A DNA stretch of 64,000 nt from Burkholderiales bacterium (GCA_947381415.1 CANCVB010000012.1:1-64000), one strand, 5' to 3'. Shown: positions 19,561 to 30,481, counted from the first letter of the stretch. Made by a program: numbers and translations. The notes: generated from the sequence alone by a model not told the origin.

Positions 19561-22449
19561 ATGTTGATGTACTTGAAACAAGAGCGTGACCACGGCACCC
19601 CAGAGCGCAGCTCCACTGAAACCGTGCAACTCAGCATTGACGGTTATGAGGTCAGCGTGCCCAAAGGCACTTCCCTCATGCGCGCCGCCGTGGAAGCTGG
19701 CATCCAAGTGCCCAAACTCTGTGCCACCGACAGCCTGGAGCCCTTTGGTTCCTGCCGTTTGTGTTTGGTGGAAATTGACGGGCGCAAAGGTTTTCCCGCT
19801 TCTTGCACCACACCTGCGGAAGCAGGCATGGTGGTACACACCCAAACACCCAAGCTGCAAGACCTGCGCAAAGGCGTGATGGAGTTGTACATCTCCGACC
19901 ACCCGCTGGACTGCCTGACCTGCAGTGCCAATGGCAATTGCGAATTGCAAGACATGGCGGGCGTCACGGGGTTGCGCAATGTGCGCTATGGCGTGGGAGC
20001 CGCCGCTGGTGCCCACCACTGCGATGCTGAGAAAGACGAGTCCAACCCCTACTTCACCTATGACGCCAGCAAGTGCATTGTGTGCAACCGCTGTGTGCGA
20101 GCTTGTGAAGAAACACAGGGCACCTTTGCGCTCACCATCTCGGGACGCGGGTTCGAGAGCCGTGTGTCGCCTGGCCAAGACCAGCCGTTCATGGACAGCG
20201 AATGTGTGTCTTGTGGCGCCTGTGTGGAAGCCTGCCCCACGGCCACCTTGCAAGAAAAATCCATCATCGAACTCGGCCAACCCGAGCACAGCCTGATCAC
20301 CACCTGCGCTTATTGCGGCGTGGGTTGCGGCTTCAAGGCCGAGATGAAGGGCAACACCGTGGTGCGCATGGTGCCTTGGAAAGATGGCAAAGCCAACGAA
20401 GGTCACTCCTGCGTGAAAGGTCGTTTTGCCTGGGGGTATGCCACCCACCAAGACCGCATCACCAAACCCATGATTCGCGCCAAGATCACCGATCCATGGC
20501 AAGAAGTGAGCTGGGACGAAGCCATCAACCATGCGGCCTCTGAGTTCAAACGCATCCAAGCCAAGCACGGCAAGGATTCTGTGGGCGGCATCACCTCATC
20601 ACGCTGCACCAACGAAGAAACCTACCTGGTGCAAAAACTGGTGCGCGCCGCTTTTGGCACCAACAACGTGGACACCTGCGCCAGGGTATGTCACTCGCCC
20701 ACTGGCTACGGTCTGGGTCAAACCTTTGGTACCTCGGCAGGCACGCAAACATTCAAATCGGTTGAACACACTGATGTGATGTTGGTCATTGGTGCCAACC
20801 CCTCGGACGCGCACCCTGTGTTCGCATCGCGCATGAAGCGCCGTTTGCGCGGTGGCGCCAAACTCATCGTGGCCGACCCCCGCAAGATCGATTTGGTCAG
20901 CAGCCCCCATGTGAAAGCACAACACCATTTGGCCTTGAAGCCCGGCACCAATGTGGCACTCATCAATTCGCTGGCCCATGTGGTGGTCACCGAAGGCCTG
21001 GTTGCCAAAGACTATGTGGCCCTGCGTTGTGAAGACAAGAGCTTCAACGAATGGTGTGAATTCATCTCCAAACCAGAAAACTCGCCTGAAGCCTTTGAAA
21101 CCGTGACAGGCGTGCCCGCCGCCGAAGTGCGTGCTGCTGCGCGTTTGTACGCCGCAGGCCCCAACTCAGCCATCTACTATGGCCTGGGCGTGACCGAGCA
21201 TTCCCAAGGCTCCACCATGGTGATGGGCATTGCCAACCTCGCCATGGCCTGTGGCATGGTGGGACGTGAAGGCGTGGGTGTGAACCCCTTGCGCGGCCAG
21301 AACAATGTGCAAGGTGCTTGCGACATGGGCAGTTTCCCGCACGAGTTGCCTGGCTATCGCCACATCTCAGACACCACCACCCGAAGCCTGTTTGAAGGCG
21401 CATGGGGCGTGGCACTCAGCCCAGAGCCCGGTTTGCGCATTCCCAATATGTTTGAAGCCGCCATGGACGGCAGCTTCTTGGGTTTGTATTGCCAAGGCGA
21501 AGACATCGTGCAGTCCGACCCCGACACCCAGCACGTGGCCGCCGCTTTGTCCGCCATGGAATGCATCGTGGTGCAAGACATCTTCTTGAACGAAACCGCC
21601 AAATACGCCCACGTGTTTTTGCCCGGGTCTTCATTCTTGGAAAAAGACGGCACCTTCACCAATGCCGAGCGTCGCATTTCCCGTGTGCGTCAAGCCATGC
21701 CCCCCATGGCCGGTTTGGCGGACTGGGAAGTCACGGTCAAGCTGGCCAAGGCCTTGGGTTACGACATGCAGTATGCCCACCCCGAAGAGATCATGAAAGA
21801 AATTGCGGCCTTGACGCCCAGCTTTGCAGGTGTGAGCTATGCCAAGATCGACCAGCACACCAGCCTGCAATGGCCTTGCAACGACGACACGCCCGAGGCG
21901 GGCATGGACATCATGCACACGCAAGGTTTCATGCGCGGCAAGGGCAAGTTCTTCCCCACCCAGTACGTGGCGAGTGACGAAAAAGTCACCCGCAAATTCC
22001 CATTGCTGCTCACCACGGGGCGCATCTTGTCGCAGTACAACGTGGGGGCGCAAACCCGTCGCACCGACAACAATTTGTGGCACAGCGAAGACCGCTTGGA
22101 AATCCATCCACATGACGCCCAAGATCGTGGCATCCAGCAAGACGACTGGGTGGGCATTGAAAGCCGAGCAGGCCGCACTGTGTTGCGCGCGCAAATCAGC
22201 GAGCGCATGCAAGCGGGTGTGGTCTACACCACCTTCCACTTCCCCGAGTCTGGCGCCAACGTCATCACCACCGATGCCTCGGACTGGGCGACCAACTGCC
22301 CCGAATACAAGGTGACGGCGGTGCAAGTGGTGGCCGTGAGCCAACCGTCCGAGTGGCAACAGAACTACCAACAGTTCAACAAAAACCAACTCGGTTTGCT
22401 GGCCCAGGCCCAACACAAATCCGAAGCCCTTGAGGTGATGGGCAAGTGA
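19561..22449 (+). CDS. fdsA: formate dehydrogenase alpha subunit (Mo-bisPGD)
   Basis: N-terminal 2Fe-2S/4Fe-4S domains plus molybdopterin domain; active-site cysteine context CARVCHSPT. Confidence 0.96.
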   Translation: MLMYLKQERDHGTPERSSTETVQLSIDGYEVSVPKGTSLMRAAVEAGIQVPKLCATDSLEPFGSCRLCLVEIDGRKGFPASCTTPAEAGMVVHTQTPKLQDLRKGVMELYISDHPLDCLTCSANGNCELQDMAGVTGLRNVRYGVGAAAGAHHCDAEKDESNPYFTYDASKCIVCNRCVRACEETQGTFALTISGRGFESRVSPGQDQPFMDSECVSCGACVEACPTATLQEKSIIELGQPEHSLITTCAYCGVGCGFKAEMKGNTVVRMVPWKDGKANEGHSCVKGRFAWGYATHQDRITKPMIRAKITDPWQEVSWDEAINHAASEFKRIQAKHGKDSVGGITSSRCTNEETYLVQKLVRAAFGTNNVDTCARVCHSPTGYGLGQTFGTSAGTQTFKSVEHTDVMLVIGANPSDAHPVFASRMKRRLRGGAKLIVADPRKIDLVSSPHVKAQHHLALKPGTNVALINSLAHVVVTEGLVAKDYVALRCEDKSFNEWCEFISKPENSPEAFETVTGVPAAEVRAAARLYAAGPNSAIYYGLGVTEHSQGSTMVMGIANLAMACGMVGREGVGVNPLRGQNNVQGACDMGSFPHELPGYRHISDTTTRSLFEGAWGVALSPEPGLRIPNMFEAAMDGSFLGLYCQGEDIVQSDPDTQHVAAALSAMECIVVQDIFLNETAKYAHVFLPGSSFLEKDGTFTNAERRISRVRQAMPPMAGLADWEVTVKLAKALGYDMQYAHPEEIMKEIAALTPSFAGVSYAKIDQHTSLQWPCNDDTPEAGMDIMHTQGFMRGKGKFFPTQYVASDEKVTRKFPLLLTTGRILSQYNVGAQTRRTDNNLWHSEDRLEIHPHDAQDRGIQQDDWVGIESRAGRTVLRAQISERMQAGVVYTTFHFPESGANVITTDASDWATNCPEYKVTAVQVVAVSQPSEWQQNYQQFNKNQLGLLAQAQHKSEALEVMGK

Positions 22450-23228
22450 ACACCGCACGGGGCACTGAATGGGCTTTGGCCGAAGAAGTGCCAGTGGCTT
22501 TGGTGTTCAATGGCATTTCGCACGCAGTGATGATGGCCAGCCCATCTGACCTGCAAGACTTTGCGCTGGGCTTTGCCTTGAGCGAAGGCTTGCTGCAAAC
22601 GGCCTCACAGCTTTACGGCGTGGATGTCGAGGTCTTGGCTCAAGGCATTGAAGTGCGTTTGGAAGTGGCTGCTCAAGCCGAACAACATTTGAAAGAGCGC
22701 CGCCGCAGCATGGCAGGGCGCACGGGTTGTGGCTTGTGTGGCGCGGACAGCTTGGGCCAAGTGCGTTTGCCCCTGCCCCAGGCACCTGCAGTGACGCTGG
22801 ACACCCAAGCCCTGTTCAAGGCGCACGGCATGTTGCGCTCCTTGCAACCAGAAAAACAACGCACAGGCGCCACCCACGCGGCGGCATGGGCCTCATTGGA
22901 TGGCGACATTCTCTTGGTAAGAGAGGATGTGGGCCGACACAATGCTTTGGACAAACTCATTGGTGCCATGGTGAAAACAAGCACCGACCCGACCCAAGGT
23001 TTTGTGTGCATCACCAGCCGTGCCAGTTTCGAGATGGTGCAAAAAACCATTCAAGCAGGCGCTGGGGTTTTGACTGCGGTCTCAGCACCCACCGCTTTGG
23101 CGGTTGACATTGCGCAAGATCACAACCTGCTGTTGACTGGCTTGGTCAGAGACGGTAGTTACATAGCCTATAGCCAAGCCCATCGGATCAACACTTCACA
23201 ACCTTTGGAAGCACTTCATGGACATTAA
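22446..23228 (+). CDS. fdhD: formate dehydrogenase accessory sulfurtransferase
   Basis: RTGCGLCGADSL, VREDVGRHNALDKLIG. Confidence 0.95.
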   Translation: MNTARGTEWALAEEVPVALVFNGISHAVMMASPSDLQDFALGFALSEGLLQTASQLYGVDVEVLAQGIEVRLEVAAQAEQHLKERRRSMAGRTGCGLCGADSLGQVRLPLPQAPAVTLDTQALFKAHGMLRSLQPEKQRTGATHAAAWASLDGDILLVREDVGRHNALDKLIGAMVKTSTDPTQGFVCITSRASFEMVQKTIQAGAGVLTAVSAPTALAVDIAQDHNLLLTGLVRDGSYIAYSQAHRINTSQPLEALHGH

Positions 23229-23466
23229 CAACTTAGTTCGAATGGCCAATCAAATTGGTGAATTTTTTTCGGCATACCCTGATCGCAAAGAAGCCTTGGA
23301 TGGCATTGCCAACCATATTCACAAATTTTGGGAACCCCGCATGCGCGGGTTGATTTTGAGCCATTTGTCGCCAGAACAAACACCGGAAATGTCGCCACTG
23401 GTGCGCGAATCTCTCAACTTGCATGCCAATGAATTGCAGCCAAAATTTGCCACATCTGCCACTTGA
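23218..23466 (+). CDS. fdsD: formate dehydrogenase delta subunit
   Basis: Small FdsD-like protein, last gene of the fds operon; overlaps fdhD. Confidence 0.9.
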   Translation: MDINNLVRMANQIGEFFSAYPDRKEALDGIANHIHKFWEPRMRGLILSHLSPEQTPEMSPLVRESLNLHANELQPKFATSAT

Positions 23467-23553
23467 AAGCGGGTTCTGCTCTATATTTACTGAAAACTAT
23501 TTTAAATTTTTGAAGCCTGTCCAAGCTTTTTGAATTCTTCCGAATGCATGTAC

Positions 23554-23645
23554 TGACAGGGATGTTTGCTTTGTGTCGCGCCTGTCAAAAAGCCAGCAAA
23601 CAGCTGGACTTTGATTTGCTTTTCTCCTGCGCAGCCCACAGGAGA
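23554..23645 (+). promoter_or_regulatory. structured leader with three successive stem-loops, the last covering the SD
   Basis: TGACAGG(23554-23560)/CCTGTCA(23581-23587); CCAGC/GCTGG (23593-23607); TCTCCTG(23623-23629)/CAGGAGA(23639-23645), ATG at 23651. Confidence 0.5.
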
Positions 23646-23650
23646 TTGAC

Positions 23651-24154
23651 ATGCAACACAAAGTTTCACACCTACAAACCAAACCAGTCCGCGCCCGCTT
23701 CAACTACTGCAACGAGGGGATCGTTGGCGTTATCCTGAGTTTGACCTTGCTGTCACCTGTGGCTGCCCAAACAACCACCTTGGGACTGCACACCGTGAGT
23801 TACCACGACCATGGCAATTTCAACAACAACAACACCGGCGTCTATTTACAGCACAACGGATGGACGGGTGGGTATTACAAAAACAGCATTAACCAAGATT
23901 CGTTTTATGGTGGCTATGTGCTGGAGTGGGATTTACCTCCCAACCCTGTATTCCAATCTGCATCCATCCTGGGTGGGGTGGTATCGGGTTATCGCAGTCG
24001 CACCTACAACCACGACTATTCAGTCATGGGTGCATTCAGTTTGAAACACGATTTCAATGAACAGCAGGGTTTGCGTTTGTCTATCCTGCCTACCCACAGG
24101 AAAAGTCCAGCCAACTATGTGTTACACCTGAGTTATGAGTTCAAGTTAAACTGA
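23651..24154 (+). CDS. small outer-membrane beta-barrel-like protein
   Basis: Signal-peptide-like region, alternating strands, aromatic-rich; resembles 34480..34959. Confidence 0.55.
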   Translation: MQHKVSHLQTKPVRARFNYCNEGIVGVILSLTLLSPVAAQTTTLGLHTVSYHDHGNFNNNNTGVYLQHNGWTGGYYKNSINQDSFYGGYVLEWDLPPNPVFQSASILGGVVSGYRSRTYNHDYSVMGAFSLKHDFNEQQGLRLSILPTHRKSPANYVLHLSYEFKLN

Positions 24155-24157
24155 ACA

Positions 24158-24895
24158 TCAATTACCGAATCCAAATTTCATCAATACGGCCTGACCACTG
24201 GGAGATTGCACAAACGCCACAAACTTACTGGCCAAATCGGGGTGTGCGCTTGCAGACAGTTTGGCAATAGGGTATTGAATGGGGCTAACCGTTGGCACCG
24301 TGATCAACACTTTGACTTTTCCAGACATCAACTGCGCATCGCTGGCGTACACAAAGCCTGCATCCACTTCATCGCGGGCGACGTAATCCAAGGCTTGTCT
24401 TACATTGCTTGTGCTGATGATTTTGTCTTTTACCTGACCCCACAGCCCCATTTTTTCTAAAGTCATTTGCGCGTAGTGGCCCGCAGGCACGCTGGCAGGT
24501 GTACCCATGGCAATGCGCTTAATTTCGGATCTCTTCAAATCAGAGAGCTGTTGAATATTTGCAGTAGACGGGGCAGGCGCTATCAATACCAATTTATTGG
24601 TGGTAAATATTTTCACGTCAGCCAAAGCAAGGACACCTTTGGCTACCGCTTTGTCCATGGTGTCTGTGTCAGCACTGGCGAACACGTCCACAGGCGCACC
24701 ATTGGCAATCTGCTGCATCAAAGCACCCGACGCGCCAAAGTTGAACTTCACTTTGGTACCCGGGTTTAGACTTTCAAATTGAGCGCCAATGTCTTGAAAC
24801 GCCTGCGTCAAACTGGCGGCAGCAGACACCGTTAAATCTGCTGGCCAAGCGAGGGCGTGAAAAAAAATAAGGTGTGCAACAGCCCATTTCTTCAT
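24158..24895 (-). CDS. modA: molybdate ABC transporter substrate-binding protein
   Basis: DLTVSAAASLTQAFQDIGAQFE, FNFGASGALMQQIANGAPVDVFASAD. Confidence 0.95.
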   Translation of the reverse strand: MKKWAVAHLIFFHALAWPADLTVSAAASLTQAFQDIGAQFESLNPGTKVKFNFGASGALMQQIANGAPVDVFASADTDTMDKAVAKGVLALADVKIFTTNKLVLIAPAPSTANIQQLSDLKRSEIKRIAMGTPASVPAGHYAQMTLEKMGLWGQVKDKIISTSNVRQALDYVARDEVDAGFVYASDAQLMSGKVKVLITVPTVSPIQYPIAKLSASAHPDLASKFVAFVQSPSGQAVLMKFGFGN

Positions 24896-25058
24896 TTGTC
24901 TGGCTTAATTATCAGAATTGGAATTGCTATTCATGAAATGAATTTAAATATAACATTTACGCTTGCACGTTTAAACAATAAATCTCCAATTTTTTATGTC
25001 ACTGCCTTCGAGAGAAATGCAAAGCGTTACATTTAGTCACCCATCAGGAAAACCCAAT

Positions 25059-25388
25059 ATGCGCAACACTTCTGCCTTGCTATGCAAAACTTTGTTTGCT
25101 CAGTGCTTGCTTGTTTGCTTCTTTCAAGCGCAAGCGCAAGAATCTGAAAAACTTCACCAACGTGCCAATGCCGCCATGTGCGCCAATTGCCATGGCAGTG
25201 AAGGCAGAACGGTAGACAAATCTGCGGTCCCCCCCTTGGCAGGCTTGCCTCGCGACTACCTCATTCAACAAATGCAATCATTCAAAGACGGGTCGCGTAA
25301 AGCGACTGTGATGCATCAAATCAGCAAAGGCTTAAGTGATTCGCAAATCACCAGCCTGGCCGACTATTTCGCCACTCAATCTCGCTGA
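25059..25388 (+). CDS. fccA: flavocytochrome c sulfide dehydrogenase, cytochrome subunit
   Basis: Signal peptide, CANCHG, followed by fccB. Confidence 0.85.
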   Translation: MRNTSALLCKTLFAQCLLVCFFQAQAQESEKLHQRANAAMCANCHGSEGRTVDKSAVPPLAGLPRDYLIQQMQSFKDGSRKATVMHQISKGLSDSQITSLADYFATQSR

Positions 25389-25397
25389 AAGCCCGCC

Positions 25398-26678
25398 ATG
25401 CAAAGAAGACAACTGCTTCGATACAGCCTTGCCATGGGGTCCACGACCTCCCTGTTGGGCCATACTGTTTTGGCACAAAATGCGTCCTCTAAAGCCCAAG
25501 TCATCGTGATTGGGGGTGGCTACGGCGGCGCGACTGCGGCCAAATACATTCGACTTTTGTCAGGCTACAAAATTCCTGTCGTGCTGATTGAGCCCAATGC
25601 ACAATTCATTTCATGCCCAATGTCCAATTTGGTCTTAGGTGGTAGCAAAAACCTGCAAGACCTCACGACCTCTTACGATGCACTCGCCAAAAAACATGGC
25701 GTTCAGATGGTGCGGGATCGCGTTACCCGTATTGACCCCGAAAAGAAAACAGTGACGCTGGCCAATGGCCCCACCATGGCCTATGACAAGCTGGTACTTT
25801 CTCCAGGTGTGGACCTGATGCTTGATAGCATAGAGGGCTTGAAAGCGGCCCAAGAAAGTGGTCGCATTCTGCAAGCTTGGAAAGCAGGACCAGAAACCAC
25901 GGCTTTGCGCAAACAACTGCAAGACATGCCCGACGGGGGCGTATACGCCCTCACCGTTCCTGAAGCCCCCTACCGCTGCCCACCTGGTCCCTACGAGCGA
26001 GCCAGCCAAGTGGCCTTTTACTTTAAGCAACATAAACCCAAATCCAAAGTGCTTATTCTTGATGCCAACCCGGATGTGACATCTAAAGGGCCTTTGTTCA
26101 AAAAATTCTGGTCAGAGCAATACAAGGACATCATTGAGTTCCGACCCAACCACAAAGTCACTGCAGTGGATGCCAGCGCTGGGCTGATCAAATTTGACGT
26201 TCAAGAAAGTATTCATGCAGATGTGCTGAATGTCCTCCCCAGCATGCGTGCGGGCAGCATTGCCACGCAAACTGGACTGGCCAATGCCAACCAGCGTTGG
26301 TGTGGCGTCAACTACCTGACTTTTGAATCTTCTGTGGCAAAAGACATCCACATTTTGGGTGATGCCATGCTGGCAGCACCTGCCATGCCCAAATCAGGCC
26401 ATATGGCCAATTCCCATGCCAAAGTTGCTGCGGCGGCTGTCGTTGCCCAACTCAGCGGCCTTGAGATCAACCCTGCGCCTTTTTTGACCAATACCTGCTA
26501 CAGCTATGTCAGTGACAACATGGTGGTTCATGTGGCCTCTGTGCACCAGTTCAATGTTGAAGAAAAAACCTACAAAACTGTGCCTGGCTCGGGCGGTGTT
26601 TCCGCGGAAGCCAATACCTTAGAAGCGACCTATGCTTGGAACTGGGCCCAAAATATTTGGTCAGACAGTTTGCTTTAA
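25398..26678 (+). CDS. fccB: flavocytochrome c sulfide dehydrogenase, flavoprotein subunit
   Basis: FAD motif VIVIGGGYGGATAAKYIR, SCPMSNLVLGG, C-terminal CYSYVSD region. Confidence 0.9.
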   Translation: MQRRQLLRYSLAMGSTTSLLGHTVLAQNASSKAQVIVIGGGYGGATAAKYIRLLSGYKIPVVLIEPNAQFISCPMSNLVLGGSKNLQDLTTSYDALAKKHGVQMVRDRVTRIDPEKKTVTLANGPTMAYDKLVLSPGVDLMLDSIEGLKAAQESGRILQAWKAGPETTALRKQLQDMPDGGVYALTVPEAPYRCPPGPYERASQVAFYFKQHKPKSKVLILDANPDVTSKGPLFKKFWSEQYKDIIEFRPNHKVTAVDASAGLIKFDVQESIHADVLNVLPSMRAGSIATQTGLANANQRWCGVNYLTFESSVAKDIHILGDAMLAAPAMPKSGHMANSHAKVAAAAVVAQLSGLEINPAPFLTNTCYSYVSDNMVVHVASVHQFNVEEKTYKTVPGSGGVSAEANTLEATYAWNWAQNIWSDSLL

Positions 26679-27976
26679 CCCAAGCCTGGCGCATGGTAAG
26701 CCATGCGTCCATCCACCAAAGTCGCCCTGACTTGGGCAGTCATCTCACTGCCGCTCAAGTCGAAAGCAAACGGCGTGTGTTTGCTTTGGCTTCGAAGGTT
26801 TTCAGGCAGAACTTGCCAACTTGCTGCAGGGTCTATCACGCAAATATCTGCAACGCCCCCCACTTGCAATCGACCTTTGCCAAGCTCTTGACCCAGCAAT
26901 GCGGCAGGTGCACTGGTGAGCACTTGCAATGCACGCAAACTGTCAACCTGGTCTTGTGCAGCCCATTTCAAACTGGCGCTGAGTAACAACTCCAGACCTG
27001 TGGCACCTGGCAGCGCTTGCGCAAAAGGCAAGGCCTTGGCATCTCCCTCTACTGGCGTGTGGTCTGACACCAAAACATCTATCGTGCCATCGGCTAAACC
27101 TTGGCGTAAAGCGGCACGATCGCTTTGTTGCCTCAGCGGCGGGGTTAAACGAGCCCGCGTGTCGAAATAGCCGATGTCCGCATCAGTGAAATGCAAGTTA
27201 TGAATGCTGACGTCACAGGTCAAAGGCAATCCCTCTGCTTTGGCTGAACGCACCAGTTCCACGCCTGCAGCACTGGAGAGCTTGCTGACATGAACGCGGG
27301 CACCCGTCATGCGCATGAGGTCAATAAAGGTGTGCAGTGCAATCGTTTCAGCAGCAACAGGCACGCCACTCAAGCCCATGCGTGTCGCCAAAGGTCCACT
27401 GGCCACAATTCCCTGACCCAAGAAACCATCTTGCGCCCTGAGCCAAACACAAAAACCAAATGTGGCCGCGTATTGCATGGCACGCTGCAAACCTTGGGTG
27501 TTTTGAATGGCTTTCTCTGCCTGGGTAAAACCAACGCAGCCAGCGGCAGTGAGTTCGACCATGGGGGTCAAAATGTCACCCTCTAGACCTCTGGTCAATG
27601 CCCCCAAAGGAAATACATTGGCCAATTGCAGCCGCTTTGCACGAAACTGCAACATCTCGACCAAGCCCGGCTCGTCCAACACTGGTTGCGTGTCTGGCAA
27701 ACACACCACACTGGTGACCCCACCAGCCACGGCTGCGGCCAGTTCACTTTCAAGCATGCCTTCATGCGCATGGCCTGGTTCACCCAAGCGAGCGCCAGCA
27801 TCGACCAAGCCGGGGGTCACCCAACAATGCGACGCATCTATGTGCGAATCGGCATAAAAGTCAGAGGGGATGACGCCTATGCCGACGACAGTGCCATGCG
27901 CAACTGCCACATCAGCTTGGGTGTTCAAACCACTGGCTGGGTCCATCACATGACCGTTTTGGATCAAAATTCTCAT
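26675..27976 (-). CDS. pyrX: dihydroorotase-like protein, probably non-catalytic (PyrC'/PyrX type)
   Basis: Dihydroorotase fold, but metal HxH site reads [15 protein letters not shown]; overlaps pyrB by 4 nt. Confidence 0.85.
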   Translation of the reverse strand: MRILIQNGHVMDPASGLNTQADVAVAHGTVVGIGVIPSDFYADSHIDASHCWVTPGLVDAGARLGEPGHAHEGMLESELAAAVAGGVTSVVCLPDTQPVLDEPGLVEMLQFRAKRLQLANVFPLGALTRGLEGDILTPMVELTAAGCVGFTQAEKAIQNTQGLQRAMQYAATFGFCVWLRAQDGFLGQGIVASGPLATRMGLSGVPVAAETIALHTFIDLMRMTGARVHVSKLSSAAGVELVRSAKAEGLPLTCDVSIHNLHFTDADIGYFDTRARLTPPLRQQSDRAALRQGLADGTIDVLVSDHTPVEGDAKALPFAQALPGATGLELLLSASLKWAAQDQVDSLRALQVLTSAPAALLGQELGKGRLQVGGVADICVIDPAASWQVLPENLRSQSKHTPFAFDLSGSEMTAQVRATLVDGRMAYHAPGLG

Positions 27977-28935
27977 GCGCCATTCCCCGCAACGATGGAC
28001 ATGACAGCCATGCGAACTGCGATACCAAAAGTCACCTGATTCAAAATCACACTTTGTGGTCCATCAACCACGGCCGACTCGATTTCAACGCCTCGGTTAA
28101 TGGGGCCTGGGTGCATCACAATTGCATCGGGTTTGGCAGCTTGCAATCTGCTTGTCGTCAATCCGAAATTTTTAAAGTACTCTTGGCTCGAAGGCAACAA
28201 GGCACCACTCATGCGTTCGTTTTGTAAACGCAAGGCAATCACCACATCGCAATCGCGTATCCCTTCCTCTAGGGAATAAAAAACCTTGACCCCCAGCTGC
28301 GACAAGTCAGAAGGTATGAGCGTTCGCGGCCCCACCACCCGGACCTCTGCACAACCCAGGGTTGTGAACGCATGAATATCCGATCGCGCCACGCGTGAGT
28401 GCAAAACATCACCCACAATCGCCACCCTTAAATTTGAAAAATCATTTTTGAAATGGCGTATGGTGTATGCGTCAAGCAAGCCTTGGGTAGGATGGGCATG
28501 GCGACCATCGCCAGCGTTGATCACATGCACGTGCGGCGCAACATGCTGTGCAATCAAGTACGGGGCGCCCGATTCGCTGTGACGAACCACAAAAATATCG
28601 GCAGCCATGGCACTCAGATTGGCGATGGTATCCAACAGTGTTTCGCCTTTGCTGGCCGATGAGCGCGCTATGTCTAAATTGAATACATCGGCGCTGAGGC
28701 GTTTGGCGGCTATTTCAAAGGTGGTACGGGTACGGGTGCTGTTCTCGAAAAAAAGATTAAACACCGACTTGCCACGCAGCAGAGGAACTTTTTTGACATC
28801 GCGGTCACTGACCGATACAAACTGGCTGGCTGTGTCCAAAATATGTGTGAGGATGTCGCGCGACAACCCCTCTGTTGACAGCAAATGGATGAGTTCGCCG
28901 TTTTTATTGAGTTGCGGATTACGTTTGTACAGCAT
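27973..28935 (-). CDS. pyrB: aspartate carbamoyltransferase catalytic subunit
   Basis: [37 protein letters not shown]. Confidence 0.97.
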   Translation of the reverse strand: MLYKRNPQLNKNGELIHLLSTEGLSRDILTHILDTASQFVSVSDRDVKKVPLLRGKSVFNLFFENSTRTRTTFEIAAKRLSADVFNLDIARSSASKGETLLDTIANLSAMAADIFVVRHSESGAPYLIAQHVAPHVHVINAGDGRHAHPTQGLLDAYTIRHFKNDFSNLRVAIVGDVLHSRVARSDIHAFTTLGCAEVRVVGPRTLIPSDLSQLGVKVFYSLEEGIRDCDVVIALRLQNERMSGALLPSSQEYFKNFGLTTSRLQAAKPDAIVMHPGPINRGVEIESAVVDGPQSVILNQVTFGIAVRMAVMSIVAGNGA

Positions 28936-28938
28936 GCC

Positions 28939-29439
28939 TTAGTCTTCCAAGGAAAACGTAAATTGACCTTGATTGTCACGTGTCAAACGCAAGGTCTGGT
29001 TAGATGGCAAGCTGACTTGCGTCGCAACCACATCAGCTTGGACAGGTAACTCACGCCCTCCACGGTCGACCAACACAGCCAAATGAACCGCTTTGGGGCG
29101 ACCATAGTCGAACAGTTCATTCACCACAGCGCGCATGGTTCGTCCTGTGAAAAGCACATCATCGATAAGCCAAATCACTGCACCTTCAACGTCAAAAGGC
29201 AATTTGGTGGCGACGCTTTCAGCCATGCCACGCTTGAAAAAATCGTCTCGATGCAGGGAGGAAGAGACGATACCCAAAGAGGTGGGCATGGCCAAGTCTT
29301 GGTGCAAGGCCTGCGCCAACCAGGCTCCGCCCGAGGTGATGCCCACCAAATGCGCGTCAGGTGTGACAACACGTTGCAGGTTTTTGACAAGCTGTTGGTA
29401 CAGCGCTTGCGCATCCATCGAGAAAAGACCTGCATTCAT
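28939..29439 (-). CDS. pyrR: bifunctional PyrR / uracil phosphoribosyltransferase
   Basis: VIWLIDDVLFTGRTMRAVVNELFDYGRPK; upstream of pyrB. Confidence 0.93.
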   Translation of the reverse strand: MNAGLFSMDAQALYQQLVKNLQRVVTPDAHLVGITSGGAWLAQALHQDLAMPTSLGIVSSSLHRDDFFKRGMAESVATKLPFDVEGAVIWLIDDVLFTGRTMRAVVNELFDYGRPKAVHLAVLVDRGGRELPVQADVVATQVSLPSNQTLRLTRDNQGQFTFSLED

Positions 29440-29858
29440 GTATTCAGACTTCGAAGAAATTGATCCAATATGACACAAGCCGAGGCTGCATCCACATCTT
29501 TTGCGCCTTGGCTGCGGGCTTCCGTGGTGGAGTAACGCTCATCCACCTCAAACACGGGTAAACCAAAACGGGCACGTAACTGTCTGGCAAATTTTTGTGC
29601 TTGCAAGGTATTTTCGTGGCTTGCACCATCGGGATGGTAAGGAACACCGACCACCAAAGCTTGAGGCTGCCATTTTTCAATGTGCTTGGCGATCAACGGC
29701 CAACGTGCTTGGCCACTGGCGTGAACACTGGCTTGTGGCCTTGCCTGTCCCAGCAAGCGCGACGCATAGGCAACGCCGGTGCGTTGCTGACCAAAATCAA
29801 AAGCCAAAAAAGAGTGCAACCCGGTTGCAGCCATGGGAGTCGCCACAGCAAGCGTCAT
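29436..29858 (-). CDS. ruvX: Holliday junction resolvase RuvX/YqgF
   Basis: FLAFDFGQQRTGVAYA, VDERYSTTEA. Confidence 0.92.
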   Translation of the reverse strand: MTLAVATPMAATGLHSFLAFDFGQQRTGVAYASRLLGQARPQASVHASGQARWPLIAKHIEKWQPQALVVGVPYHPDGASHENTLQAQKFARQLRARFGLPVFEVDERYSTTEARSQGAKDVDAASACVILDQFLRSLNT

Positions 29859-30463
29859 GCGTGACCCGCGTGGGGCGAAAGCATCCAAGCTTGCAAACCC
29901 AACAATGCCAATGCACGGTCGTAACGCTGCTCGATAGGTGTATCGAAAATAACCTGCGGGTCTGCTTCAACCGTTAACCAACTGTTTTCTGCCAACTCAG
30001 ATTCCAGTTGCCCTTGAGCCCAAGCCGAATAACCCAAAGTGATAAGCACACGTTTAGGCCCAGCACCTGTGGACAAAGCTTCGAGAACGTCTTTGGATGT
30101 TGTCATTTCAAGCCCACCAGGAATCGATAAGGTGGAGGCATAGGTGGCCTCAGTGACTTCTGATGTTGGCGGCGCAACGGACAGCGGTTCATGCAATACA
30201 AAGCCACGCTCGGTGTGGACCGGACCACCTTGAAACACTGGAATTTCAATCAAATCGGCGCGACCCAAATTGAGTTCCACTTTTTCAAAAAGGTCTTGCA
30301 TGCTTAGCGTACTGGGTTTGTTGATAATCAAACCCAGAGCGCCCCTGTCGCTGTGTTCACACATATAAACCACACTGCGATTGAACGATTCATCCATCAG
30401 GCCGGGCATGGCGATCAGAAAATGATGGGTGAGGTTGATCGGTGCAGAATCTAATGACATCAC
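29855..30463 (-). CDS. YqgE/AlgH family protein
   Basis: HFLIAMPGLMDESFNRSVVYMCEHSDRGALGLIINKP. Confidence 0.95.
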   Translation of the reverse strand: MMSLDSAPINLTHHFLIAMPGLMDESFNRSVVYMCEHSDRGALGLIINKPSTLSMQDLFEKVELNLGRADLIEIPVFQGGPVHTERGFVLHEPLSVAPPTSEVTEATYASTLSIPGGLEMTTSKDVLEALSTGAGPKRVLITLGYSAWAQGQLESELAENSWLTVEADPQVIFDTPIEQRYDRALALLGLQAWMLSPHAGHA

Positions 30464-30481
30464 ACTATTTTAAGGCGGAAG

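Noticed and set aside
19489-20568. 359-aa reverse ORF
   Set aside because: Antisense to fdsA, whose frame is clearly conserved.
19561-22449. Selenocysteine formate dehydrogenase
   Set aside because: The active-site region reads CARVCHSPT with cysteine codons and no in-frame TGA.
21631-22458. 275-aa reverse ORF
   Set aside because: Antisense to the 3' part of fdsA.
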